This document shows, one piece after another, positions 1 through 8,757 of a stretch of 64,000 nucleotides of DNA. A program made the translations under genes and the position numbers. The DNA is taken from contig JADKGC010000007.1 of assembly GCA_016717205.1 (NCBI GenBank), positions 1 to 64,000 of the forward strand. Reading direction: 5' to 3'. Below the pieces are notes generated by a model. It was not told the DNA's origin. It worked only from the letters and a program-made list of their open reading frames with translations, and did not search any database. The first letter of the stretch is position 1. Every line of letters starts with the position of its first letter. Origin of the DNA: Candidatus Flexifilum breve (GTDB lineage Bacteria; Chloroflexota; Anaerolineae; Aggregatilineales; Phototrophicaceae).

Positions 1-198
1 AACAGCGAAACGGAATCCCTGCTGAAGTTTCTATAAAGCGTTTTTTTCCGATTTTCTCGCTCAATTTTTCCACTTTCTGATTTTTGCTTTTTCGCGTAGG
101 ATTGGCCACAATGAAAGTAAATTGGTTTCTTTTGACTCCGTTTTCTGTCTGTTTGTCAGGTCAGCGCTTAAGAAAGTTAGTGCTTCCATGTCTGACCC
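1..198. other. AT-rich leader before the DeoR remnant
   Basis: This stretch is markedly more AT-rich than the rest of the window and carries no convincing gene. The first 36 bases can be read as the last 11 codons of a gene entering from the left (ending NSETESLLKFL, TAA at 34-36), but that is too short to assign. The remainder precedes the start of the DeoR-type remnant and presumably held its promoter. No clear -35/-10 pair or operator was identified. Confidence 0.3.
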
Positions 199-985
199 GA
201 TGTTTGTTGAAGAAAAGACGCCGCGATGACCCTGGAACAGCTCAAACGCCCGGGCGGGTCTCCATCCAAAGCCTTGAAAGCGAAAGCTCGCCGAATATCA
301 GCGCCGTGACCATCCGTCAAGACTTGCGCGCTCTGGAAGACGGCAACCTGCTTGAACGCACGTATGGCGGGGCAGCGGTCAGCCGGGAGAAGCAGCACGA
401 TTCCGCCCGAACTTTCGTTTCACGTGCGTTTAGCCAAACGCCGCACCGAAAGGTCGCGGTGTGCGGCGGCAGCAGCAGGAGTTGCTAGAAGATGGGTGCA
501 GTGTCGCGCTCGACGCCAGCGAATGCGACTGCCTACGCGCTCATCCCGTACGTCAGAGATCTCAAAGAAAGTCACCGTCATCACCAACAGCTTGCAAATC
601 GCGCAGGCTTTACCTGACAGCCCGCAGATTCAGGTGCGGGTGTCGGTGGACGTCTGCGCCGCGACTCAATCTCGACGGTGAGCCGTCCCGATGGATTTTA
701 CCCGATATCAACCCTGAATATTGGCTTTTTGGCACCGTGGTATTTCCTTGATTGGCGGTTGCGGAGATCGATCCGGATAGTGGCGATGAAGAGCGCCATA
801 GCGATCGGTCGGTGTGTGCACGAGCGTCATTCTGGCGGATGGCTCGAAGTGGGTCAAAGTTGCCCCATGGCACCTTCCTCCGACCTGATAAAACACAGCA
901 TATCATCAGCACACCAAGATGCGCCGCTCGATCAAGTAGAGCGTTCCGTCGGCGGACGCGCGTGGATCTCGTACCGGTGGAATGA
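199..985 (+). pseudogene. DeoR-family transcriptional regulator, multiply frameshifted
   Basis: DeoR-family repressors control sugar-catabolic operons and sense phosphorylated sugars through a C-terminal isomerase-like domain. The pieces lie in order but in different frames. First comes an N-terminal winged helix containing VTIRQDLRALEDGNLLERTYGG (split here as VTIRQDLRALEDG and NLLERTYGG, about 307-371). Next are LLEDGCSVALDAS near 480-520, KKVTVITNSLQIAQALPDS near 566-620, and a C-terminal piece ending TRVDLVPVE at 985. At least four shifts are needed to join them, so no intact protein can be made from the sequence as given. A rhamnulokinase remnant follows 18 bases downstream, so it was probably the local regulator of a deoxysugar operon. 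The family call is firm; whether the lesions are real or sequencing errors is open. Confidence 0.75.
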
Positions 986-1003
986 ACAAAAGATAGTAAG
1001 GCG

Positions 1004-2071
1004 ATGACACACTTGGTGGCCGTCGATTTGAGGGGAAGGTCAGGACGCGTGGCGAAAGTCACGTTTGATGGCGCGTCGCTCGCGATGGAAGTTGCGCACC
1101 GTTTTCCGAATGTTCAGGTGGAAATCGGCAAGACGTGAGTTCACCCATGCACGACGACCCAGTGCCACAACCCGCGCGCCCAGGATTGGGATCGCCAACT
1201 GCTTGCGCGGTGGGTGTCCCTACGCACATCTTCCCGGAGATCGTGCGGCCGGGGACGCGCCTCGGTGAGTATCGCGGCATCCCCGTGATCGCGCCGCCGT
1301 CGCATGACACCGGCTCGGCGGTGGTCGCCGTGCCGACCACCACCCGCAATTTCGCCTATATCAGCAGTGGGACGTGGAGCTTGATCGGGCTGGAAATTGA
1401 TACGCCGGTCATCAACGACGCGGCCTACGGGCGAACGTGACGAACGAAGGCGGCGCCGAAGGTAAACTGCGCTTCCTGGGAAAGAATATCATGGGTTTTG
1501 TGGCTGGCGCAGCAGTGCCGCGCGACGTGGCGCGCCGAAGGCACGGAATACAGCTACGATCAATTGGCCGCGCTGGCGACCGAAGCCCCGCCTTTTGTAT
1601 CGTTCATCGACCCCGGACGATGAGGCGTTCTTCCCACCCGGCGACATGCCCACGCGTATCCGTGCCTACTGTACGCGTACCGGACAGCCCGTGCCGGAAA
1701 CCCCCGGCGCCATGATGCGCGTGGTCTACGAAAGTCTGGCGCTCCGTTACCGGGACGCGCTCGACAAAATGATCGCCTTATCGGGGCTGACCGTCGACCG
1801 GATGCACATCATTGGCGGCGGTTCCAAAAATGCCGTGCTCTGCCAGATGACCGCGGATGCCATCGGGCGCCCCGTCTACGCTGGCCCGACCGAAGCGACG
1901 GTGTTGGGCAACGCCATTGTGCAGTTGATCGCGCTCGGTGAATTAGGCAGCGTCGCCGAGGGGCGTGCGCTGCTCAGTCATCAGGCGGAAATGCAGGTTT
2001 ACGAGCCGAAGAATACCGCCGCGTGGGATGCAGCGTTCGCGCGGTTCAAACAATTGGAGATGACACCGTGA
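1004..2071 (+). pseudogene. rhaB: rhamnulokinase-like FGGY kinase, internally deleted and frameshifted
   Basis: Rhamnulokinase phosphorylates L-rhamnulose at O1 with ATP. The N-terminus (MTHLVAVDL, then HRFPNVQVEIG) is read from 1004 and stops at 1138. Reading resumes near 1147 with TTQCHNPRAQDWDRQLLAR, a motif that in intact family members lies well inside the protein. Roughly 150-180 codons therefore appear to be missing between them. The C-terminal half follows in three frames: PTHIFPEIVRPGTRLGEY, SHDTGSAVVAVP, SSGTWSLIG (sugar/ATP-fold motifs), then the adenosine-binding region MHIIGGGSKNAVLCQMTAD, ending at 2071. The deletion suggests genuine decay, although collapse of a poorly covered contig end could give the same picture. 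The TGA overlaps the GTG of the next gene, a typical operon join. Confidence 0.75.
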
Positions 2072-2934
2072 CGACTACCACGCCGCTTGAACAAATCCTG
2101 AACCTGACCCGCACGCTGGGGCAGCCCCAGAACGAATATGTGATTGTGGGGGAGGGCAATACCTCCTACCGCATCGACGCCGATACCTTCCTGATTAAAG
2201 CGAGCGGGCAGGGCATGAGCTCGATTGACGCGAGCGGTTTCGTCGCCGTGCGCTTTGAGCCGATTCTCGCGTTGTTCGAGCAGCAGACTGCAGATCGCGC
2301 GGCGCTCCAGCAGGCGATGATCGATGCGAAGGTCGATGCTTCTACGCCGGGACGCCCGTCGGTGGAGGTCACATTCCACGCCATGCTGCTGCACGGCTGT
2401 AATGTGAAAGTGATCGCCCATACGCATCCCGTCGCTGTGAACAGCCTGTTGTGCAGCACGCGCGCCAATTTGCCGACAATCGCCTATTCCCCGATGAAGC
2501 AGTGTTGTGCGGCCGCGCTCGGTGTTCGTGCCCTACGTCGATCCCGGCTTACCGCTGGCCGTCGCTATCCGTGACGAAGTCCGCCGCTACATGGATGAGC
2601 AGGGCGAAGCGCCCAAAGTGATTTTGCTCCAGAATCACGGCTTGATCGCGCTGGGGCAAACGCCCACCGAAGCGCTCAACATCACGGCGATGTGCGTCAA
2701 AGCGGCGAAGATCTTCACAGGTACCTGCGCGGTCGGCGAACCGGTGTTTATGTCGCCGGAAGACATCAAACACATTTACTTCCGCCCAGACGAAATCTAC
2801 CGCCGCCAGATGTTTGTAAGGTGCGCATTTATCGCGTCCGCCACGACTTCCAGGCGCCCGATATTCTCCCCATCCCTGAGGAGGGCGGGGGTGGGGTCGG
2901 AAACCTAGACGCGATTATCGCAACCTTCAATTAG
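2068..2934 (+). pseudogene. class II aldolase (L-fuculose/rhamnulose-phosphate type), frameshifted
   Basis: Zinc-dependent class II aldolases of this family split L-rhamnulose-1-P or L-fuculose-1-P into dihydroxyacetone phosphate and lactaldehyde; some relatives are epimerases. The GTG start at 2068 overlaps the kinase stop. Visible landmarks are GEGNTSYR, IKASGQGMSS, the zinc ligand motif HTHP near 2431 and, in a shifted frame after about 2510, ILLQNHGLIALG with the second histidine site. The end is unclear. After YRRQMF (about 2815) the frame changes again, and the tail contains a GC-rich segment (2866-2899) resembling dispersed repeats elsewhere in the window. It ends tail-to-tail with the permease gene on the opposite strand. 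Together with the two upstream remnants it makes a dead or mis-assembled deoxysugar operon. Confidence 0.7.
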
Positions 2935-3867
2935 AAACCTACCACTGAAGGCGGGTCGGGGTCGGGGCTGGTCGGGTCCACGCCAGTCGCGGATGCCGTC
3001 GCCAATGACATACAGGCACAGCACCGTAACGAAGATCATCAAACCGGGAAAGATCCCAGATGGACGCCGCGCGTGAAGTAGGTCTGCGCCCCGGTGAGCA
3101 TGTTGCCCCAGCTTGGCGTCGGCGGCTTGATGCCCAATCCGAGGAAGCTCAACGCCGCTTCGGAGAGGATGAGCGCGCCAATATCAATTGCCAGCGAAAT
3201 CACGATGATCGAGAATAAGTTCGGCAGGATGTGCACGAACATGATGCGCAGCGGCGATGCGCCGATGGCGCGCGCGCTGACGATGTATTCGCGTTCCCGA
3301 GCGACAGCGTTTCGCCGCGCACCAGCCACGTTGTCGCCGTCCAGCCGAGGAACCCGAGCACGGAATCAGCGTCGTCGGCGACGGCTGCAAAACCGCCGCG
3401 ACGATCAACAGCAGGAACAGCGACGGAATTGAGTTCAGCGTCGCGATCACCCAGTTGGTGAAGTCGTCGATGAGGCCGCCGTAGAAACCCGTGATAATGC
3501 CGAGCGTCACGCCGATCGAGATGGCGACGGTTGCCGCGAGGAAACCCACGCTTAGGGAGACTTGTCCGCCATACAGCAGCCGCGCCAGATGATCGCGTCC
3601 GAGGTCATCGGTTCCGAGCGGATGGCCTTCCGCGCCGACGGGCAGGAAGGTGCGTGACGCGTCCGTTTGCGTGTAGCTGATGTTGAGGATATTGCTGATG
3701 AATGGCGCTGAGAATGACATGAGCGCCATGAGCGTGACGATGGTGAGCGCGACCAGCGTGAGCCGGTCACGGCGCAGACGCCGCATGGCGAGCTGCGTCA
3801 GCGAAATGCCGATGCGTTTCTCTTCGGGTTCGACCACGAGTTTTGCAACTGAAGGTTGGGCTGTCAT
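2931..3867 (-). CDS. DppC-type ABC permease, frameshifted
   Basis: This is an inner-membrane permease of the peptide/nickel/oligosaccharide importer family (DppC/OppC). ATG at 3867 gives a cytoplasmic N-terminus (MTAQPSVAKLVVEPEEK), a first membrane helix, the periplasmic HPLGTDDLGRDHLARLLYG motif and several helices. The EAA-type loop reads YIVSARAIGASPLRIMFVHI, followed by LGLGIKPPTPSWGNML and a last helix FPGLMIFVTVLCLYVIGDG. Three breaks are needed, near 3358, near 3300 (a C appears missing in a CTCCGG context) and near 2965. With these corrected, the protein would be about 310 residues, normal for the family. It is last in a binding protein-permease-permease operon; no ATPase gene is present. 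Confidence 0.75.
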
Positions 3868-3889
3868 TGTGTAGTTCCTTCCTTGATCT

Positions 3890-4981
3890 CTAGTCGAACC
3901 GGATGCGCGGGTCAATCACTGCGTACAGCACATCCGAGAGGATGTACCCGAACATCGTCGCCACTGCGCCCACGATCACGACGGTCATGACAATGGGATA
4001 ATCCTGCGCGATCACCGCTTGCACGGCGAAGCGTCCGAGTCCCGGCCATGAGAAGATCGTTTCCGTAATCGCCGCGCCGCTCAGCAAGCCGGTGATTTGC
4101 GGGCCGAGGAACGTGGCCAGCGGGATCAACGCGTTCGTGCCGTGCTTGAACCACACGTGCCGCCCGGATAAACCCTTCGACAGCGCCGTGCGCATATAGT
4201 CTTGGGTCATGACATCCAGCATCGACGCCCGCATATAACGCGAGTAAATGGCGATCGTCCCGGTTGCCAGCACAAACGTCGGCAGAATGAGGAACCGCCA
4301 GCGTTCCCAGATCGGCGGAACACCGCCCGTCAGTGTCATCTCCGTGCGTCCGCCCATCGGCAGCCAGCCGAGCCACGATCCGAAGACCAGCAGCAAGGAT
4401 CAGGCCGAGCCAGAAGATCGGAATCGCGTTGAAACCACCGCGAGGACGCGTGTAATGTTGTCGAACCATTTGCCCTTATAGACGGCGGCGAGGATGCCAA
4501 TCGGCACGCCCAGCACCAATCCGAACAGCAAACTCGACACGCCGAGTTCCAGCGTCGCGGCGACTTTTTCGCCGAGCATCTGGATCACGGGGCGGCGGTA
4601 GAAGAAGGAGTCGCCAAAGTCGCCGCGCAGAATGCCCCGATTCTGACCGGGGGGTTCGGGCTCGCCATCGCCATCGACATCGAGCTGGAGCAGGAAGCTG
4701 CCATCGGCGGTGCCATCGCCATCCGCGTCCCAGCGCATCCAGTCATCACCCAGCAACCAGCGGAGATATTGAACGGGCAGCGGATCATTGACGCCCAGTC
4801 GTTTGGCGACCAGTTCGCGTTGGGCGACGGTCATGCGCGGGCTGAATGTGAGCGCCGCGACGGGGCCGCCGGGGGCTGCCGCCATCAGCAAGTACGAGAA
4901 GACTGTGATGCCGAAGAAGGTTGGAATCGCTTGAATTAAGCGACGCAGTGTGTACTTGATCGTGGGCTTAGTCCCAAACAT
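3890..4981 (-). CDS. DppB-type ABC permease with calcium-loop-like insert, frameshifted
   Basis: This is the partner permease of the same importer. ATG at 4981 begins MFGTKPTIKYTLRRLIQAIP, the usual DppB opening, followed by TFFGITVFSYLLMAAAPGGP. The large periplasmic loop carries two Asp-rich loops, DADGDGTADG (residues 85-94) and DVDGDGEPE (101-109), before GILRGDFGDSF; such a segment is absent from the enterobacterial DppB. The transmembrane half follows, with MTQDYMRTALSKGLS as the EAA-type loop and the end DPRIRFD. One frame break lies at about 4390-4430, where FWLGLIL should continue into LLVFGSWLGWLP. The corrected length is about 360 residues. The gap to dppC is 22 bases, so the two are co-transcribed. 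Confidence 0.8.
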
Positions 4982-5114
4982 GACGATCACGAGAACGATG
5001 TTTTTGCAAAACAGGTACATCGGGAAACCTGCGGGTATCCGAAACAAGTCTCGCTATGAGTCTGGTGGGTGCCGCATGCGAGTTACAAGAAAGCATATCT
5101 AAATTGACACTCTT

Positions 5115-5149
5115 GAAAATCGCCCCCTCACACGAGGCAAGGGGGCGAT
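5115..5149 (-). terminator. stem-loop between binding-protein and permease genes
   Basis: The minus strand reads ATCGCCCCC, a 13-base loop, then GGGGGCGAT followed by TTTTC. This is a 9-bp GC-rich stem with a short U-tract. It lies just after the binding-protein stop and before the permeases, which suggests partial termination or 3'-end protection that keeps binding-protein transcripts in excess. Confidence 0.55.
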
Positions 5150-5169
5150 GAGGTACTGCTACCTACAAA

Positions 5170-6901
5170 TTACGGGGGGGCAACCGACCACGCATCCACG
5201 TTCCAGTACATCTGGGACGGATACGGGTCAAAGCCGTCGATGCTGTTGGCAGCATACATACCGTTGGTGGCGAACAGCCAAATGTAAGGCAGTTCGTCCT
5301 GCATGATCTGCTGCATTTCGCCGTAGATCGCTGCACGTTCCGCCGGATCGCAACCGGGGAGCGACTTCGCCTGCGTGTTCAGTTCGTTGAAGCGTTCGTT
5401 GTTGAACGAAGTGAAGTCACTGCCGCTGCCGATCACATCGCTGGCGGGCGTGAACAGCTGGGTGGCATCCGGATCATCCGGGTAGCCGTTGCGCCAACCG
5501 AGGATGATGCTGTCGAATGTCTGGCTGTCCATGATGTCCAGCAGGGTGTTGAAGTCGATGGTCTGGAAGTCGACGCGGATACCGATCTGCGCCAACTGAT
5601 CCTGAACCAGCGTACCGATCGCTTCGCGACGGGTATTGCCTTCGTTGGTGTACAGCGTGAAGACAAATTCCGTGCCATCTTCGGCAAACTGCGCACCCTG
5701 AGCAACGCGCGGGGTCGCGGGATCGTTGTCAGCATCCACCCAACCAGCTTCGTCGAGCATGGCGGCGGCGGCTTCGGGGTCAAACGGAATCGGCGCGAGG
5801 TCGTCCGCATATGCCCACGACGCGGGGATGAGGAAGGAAGTCATACGTTCGCCTTCGTTGAACACGGCGGCGTCGATGATCGATTCATGTCAATCGCGCG
5901 GGCAATCGCCTGACGGACGCGGACATCACCGAAAATCGGGTGGTTACCCTGATCGATCGGGTTGCCAGCTTCGTCAAACGCGTTCTGCGGATTGTTCGGG
6001 TCGGCGAGGTTCATGGCCAGGTAATCCCAGGCGTTGCCGGGATAGCTGTAAACCGTCGCGCTGCTGTTGCGGATGTCCTGACGGCGCGCCACCGAGGGGC
6101 CATCAATCGTGTTCAGTTCGCCAGCGAGGAACTGTTCGACCATGACGGTTGCATCGGGCACGGTGCGGTAGATGAAACCTTCCGGAGCGACGTAACCGAG
6201 GACGGTGTCCACTGCCGGGAAGGTCGGGTCATTGACGAGGCTGACCTGTTCGCCGGGGCGGAATTCACCGAAGGTGAACGGGCCACGGGTAACCGACGGG
6301 GCGAGGTTGAATTCGCTGTCGCCGAGGGTGGTCACATCTTCGGGCAGAACATGCGACGGCGCGGGAACGATCGACGCTGCATAGCTCAGCGCCGTGCATT
6401 CCGGCGATGCGAAGGTGACGACGACGGTGTAATCATCGGGAGCCTGAACATCAAGCACGCCGGTCGCGCCGGTCGGGTCGATGATGAAGCTGCCGGGTAC
6501 GTCGATCAGGCCTTCAGCGCCCGCCTTGATTGCTTCCCAGGTGTACAGAAGGTCCGCCGAGGTGATCGGGGTACCGTCGCTCCACGTCATGTCCTGACGC
6601 AGGGTGAAGGTGTAGGTCAGACCGTCTTCGCTGATTTCCCAGCTTTCGGCGAGCGAGTTCGGCTGCGCCAGGGCGAGCACGCTGCTGCCGGGTCGGCACC
6701 AATAAAGCCAGGGAACATAAAACCAATAACGCGGCTGGCGGTGTCGCTGGACATGATGGGGTTCATCGTGGCAACGTCTGCACTCAGGTTGCCTTCGATA
6801 ATGATCCCGCCTTGCCCACCTTCTTGAGCGGCGACCGGGGCAAACGCGCCGAGCAGCGCGACTGCGGTTCCGATCATCAAGAACTTACGGAAAATCTTCA
6901 T
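5170..6901 (-). CDS. family 5 ABC substrate-binding protein, frameshifted
   Basis: This is an extracytoplasmic solute-binding protein of the SBP_bac_5 family (peptides, nickel, some oligosaccharides). ATG at 6901 is chosen because AAGGAG lies 8-9 bases upstream; it gives a signal peptide MKIFRKFLMIGTAVALLGAF cut near APVAAQ. Family motifs are LAESWEISEDGLTYTFTLR, MTWSDGTPITSADL, VRQAIARAIDMN, and the closing YIWLFATNGMYA. Two frame breaks occur, near 6690 (GADPAA to LALAQPNSL) and near 5880 (AIDMN to IIDAAVFNEGERM). The total of about 575 residues fits the family. The substrate cannot be told from sequence. It is the first gene of the importer operon, with a plausible promoter at 6978-7006. 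Confidence 0.85.
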
Positions 6902-6977
6902 GTACATCACTCCTTGTAATACACCTACAAGTATTGATAGAACCTACTCTTCACTTGCGTGTACTTCGTCCACAACT

Positions 6978-7006
6978 AATACACACTCGCTTAAAGGAAG
7001 GTTCAA
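6978..7006 (-). promoter_or_regulatory. predicted sigma70 promoter of the importer operon
   Basis: On the minus strand TTGAAC (7001-7006) and TGTATT (6978-6983) are separated by exactly 17 bases, upstream of the binding-protein start at 6901. The -35 matches well and the -10 moderately. Confidence 0.45.
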
Positions 7007-7073
7007 AAATAGAGGGTACTTTCCCCACGAGCGCTAGTGTAGCAAGGAGAGAAAGAAATATCTAGGAGATTTG

Positions 7074-7121
7074 TCACAAAAAATAAAAACCTCTGAAGCT
7101 GTTTGAAACACTTCAGAGGTT
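7074..7121 (-). terminator. rho-independent terminator after tRNA-Pro
   Basis: A perfect 11-bp inverted repeat, AACCTCTGAAG / CTTCAGAGGTT (7088-7098 and 7111-7121), is followed on the minus strand by TTTTTATTTTTT. It sits immediately downstream of the minus-strand tRNA. Confidence 0.9.
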
Positions 7122-7127
7122 AAGGTG

Positions 7128-7201
7128 TCGGCGTAGCGGGACTTGAACCCACGACCTCTTGCACCCCATGCAAGCGCGCTACCAAGCTGCGCCATACGCC
7201 G
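7128..7201 (-). tRNA. tRNA-Pro(GGG)
   Basis: The minus strand folds as a full cloverleaf. The acceptor stem is CGGCGTA paired with TACGCCG, the D arm is GCGC/GCGC, and the anticodon stem CTTGC/GCAAG encloses loop ATGGGGT with anticodon GGG. The T arm is GTGGG-TTCAAGT-CCCGC and the discriminator base is A. The 3' CCA is not encoded (CAC follows the discriminator), so it must be added enzymatically. The loop context matches known tRNA-Pro(GGG). Confidence 0.95.
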
Positions 7202-7298
7202 GATTGAAAATAAGTATAGAGCACCCCGGAATGACTTTCAAGTGCCAAGTGACCGTCAGCTCACCGGATCCTTACTGGAGACGCGGCTGACCTTTCGC

Positions 7299-7304
7299 TA
7301 TACT
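7299..7304 (+). promoter_or_regulatory. -10 element upstream of selD
   Basis: TATACT at 7299-7304 lies 30 bases before the selD start; TGGAGA 17 bases upstream is a weak -35 match. The ribosome site AAGGAG follows at about 7322-7327. Confidence 0.45.
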
Positions 7305-7333
7305 AAGATTGTTAGTTACCCAAGGAGTAGGTG

Positions 7334-8374
7334 ATGGACATCAAGCTGACTGCGCTTGCGTCCTGCGCCGGTTGAGCGGCGAAGATCGCCCCGCGCGATC
7401 TGGCTCAGGTTCTGACGCCGCTTAAGGGGATTTTCCCCGCCCAATTGTATCCCGCGCTGATCGTCGGACTTGAATCGCCCGATGACGCGGCGGTGTATCG
7501 CCTGAACGCTGATCAGGCGGTCATCTCGACTGTCGATTTCTTTCCGCCCGTCGTTGATGATCCGTACCAGTTCGGCGCGATTGCGGCTGCCAACGCCCTG
7601 AGCGACATTTACGCGATGGGGGGCGAACCGCTGTTTGCCGTGAACCTCGTCGCTTACCCGGATGGCTACGGCTATGAAATACTCACGGAGATTCTGCGGG
7701 GTGGGGCGGAGAAGGTGCGGGAAGCGGGCGCGGTGATTGCGGGCGGCCACACTGTGACTGATCGCGAACCGAAATATGGGCTCGCCGTTACCGGCTTGAT
7801 TCATCCCGACCGGATTCGCACGAAGGGCGGGGCGCAGGTGGGCGATCAGCTCATCCTGACCAAGCCGCTCGGCATTGGTACGATCACCACTGCATTGAAA
7901 CGCGGCGTCGCCGACCCCGCGCATGTCGAGGCGGCAGTCGCCAGCATGCTGCGTTTAAATCGGACGGCGTCACAGTTGGCGTCCGCGTACCACGTCCACG
8001 CCATGACCGATATCACGGGTTACGGGCTGATCGGTCACGCGCATGAGCTGGCGCATCACAGTCACGTGCGTTTGGCGCTCGATTACGCGGCGCTGCGGTG
8101 GGTTGATGGCGCACATGTGTATGGTCAGCAGGAGATATTCGCGGGCGGATTCGGCCGCAACCGCGAATATTACGAAGCCTGGGTCACCGTTGAGGCGAAC
8201 CTGGCTCGTATCAGGCCAGCCTGTTGCCTTGATCCGCAGACATCCGGTGGGTTGTTGATTGCGCTGCCATCCGCGGACGCGCCGCGCTTGCTCGACCAAT
8301 TGCTGGCATCCGGCGAAGCGGCGGCCCTGATCGGATCGGTGCTGCCCGGAGATGGAGAGATAATTATTCGATGA
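7334..8374 (+). CDS. selD: selenophosphate synthetase, itself a predicted selenoprotein
   Basis: SelD makes selenophosphate from selenide and ATP, the selenium donor for tRNA-Sec charging. ATG 7334 has AAGGAG six to seven bases upstream and reads MDIKLTALASCAG, then an in-frame TGA (7373-7375), then AAKIAPRDLAQVL. The TGA is exactly where SelD proteins have catalytic Cys or Sec beside the conserved Lys (KI). A hairpin begins at the UGA (see next entry). Further motifs are SPDDAAVY, DIYAMGGEPLFAVNLVAYP, GGHTVTDREPKYGLAVTG and MTDITGYGLIGHAHEL. Total 346 residues, normal size. An annotation pipeline would start at 7445 and lose the active site. The TGA overlaps the next ATG (ATGA), so the three genes to 10469 form an operon. 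Confidence 0.93.
7373..7407 (+). promoter_or_regulatory. predicted bacterial SECIS hairpin in selD
   Basis: Starting at the UGA itself, UGAGC (7373-7377) pairs with GCUCA (7403-7407), and AGAUCG (7383-7388) pairs perfectly with CGAUCU (7396-7401) around the loop CCCCGCG. A hairpin directly downstream of UGA within the coding frame is the layout that SelB recognises in bacteria. The upper stem lies about 7-13 bases after the UGA, slightly closer than in well-studied examples, so the details need folding. Confidence 0.7.
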
Positions 8375-8757
8375 CGGCGAACCGCGTTTACGGCTACTCG
8401 CAAGACACTTTTCTGATTCGCCGGGGTGTCGGAGACACGTATGTCTTCGGCGGTCGGAGTCAGGATGGCAGCCGCTGGACGCGAATCCTGTCGAAACGCG
8501 CCGCCCACATGCTGTGGTTTCATCTGGCGCGCCATTTATTTCCCGGCGATGCCGACGATGTCACGGCCTGGCTGCCCACCGCGCTGTTTCGCGGCGTCAA
8601 TGTCCCGTCAATCACGGAACACATGCTCATCGAGCCGCTCGCCACGGGCGGCATCGAAATCGTTGGCTCTACCAGCGCCGGCACCTATTCGGTGCAACTG
8701 GGGCCGTCTGAAGTACAGCGCTTTTGGACTCTAATTGATCAGGCGATGGATTCATGA
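8371..8757 (+). CDS. unknown 128-residue protein in the selD operon
   Basis: I do not recognise this family. The ATG at 8371 overlaps the selD stop and its own stop overlaps the next ATG at 8754, so it is translationally coupled on both sides and very likely real. It has no signal peptide, no membrane segment and no cysteine, so it is not a redox or selenoprotein candidate. The sequence is a compact mix of aromatic and charged residues (YSQDTFLIRRGVGDTYVFGG, MLWFHLARHLFPGDADDV). Its location suggests a role with one of its neighbours, but nothing in it says which. Confidence 0.8.
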   Translation: MTANRVYGYSQDTFLIRRGVGDTYVFGGRSQDGSRWTRILSKRAAHMLWFHLARHLFPGDADDVTAWLPTALFRGVNVPSITEHMLIEPLATGGIEIVGSTSAGTYSVQLGPSEVQRFWTLIDQAMDS

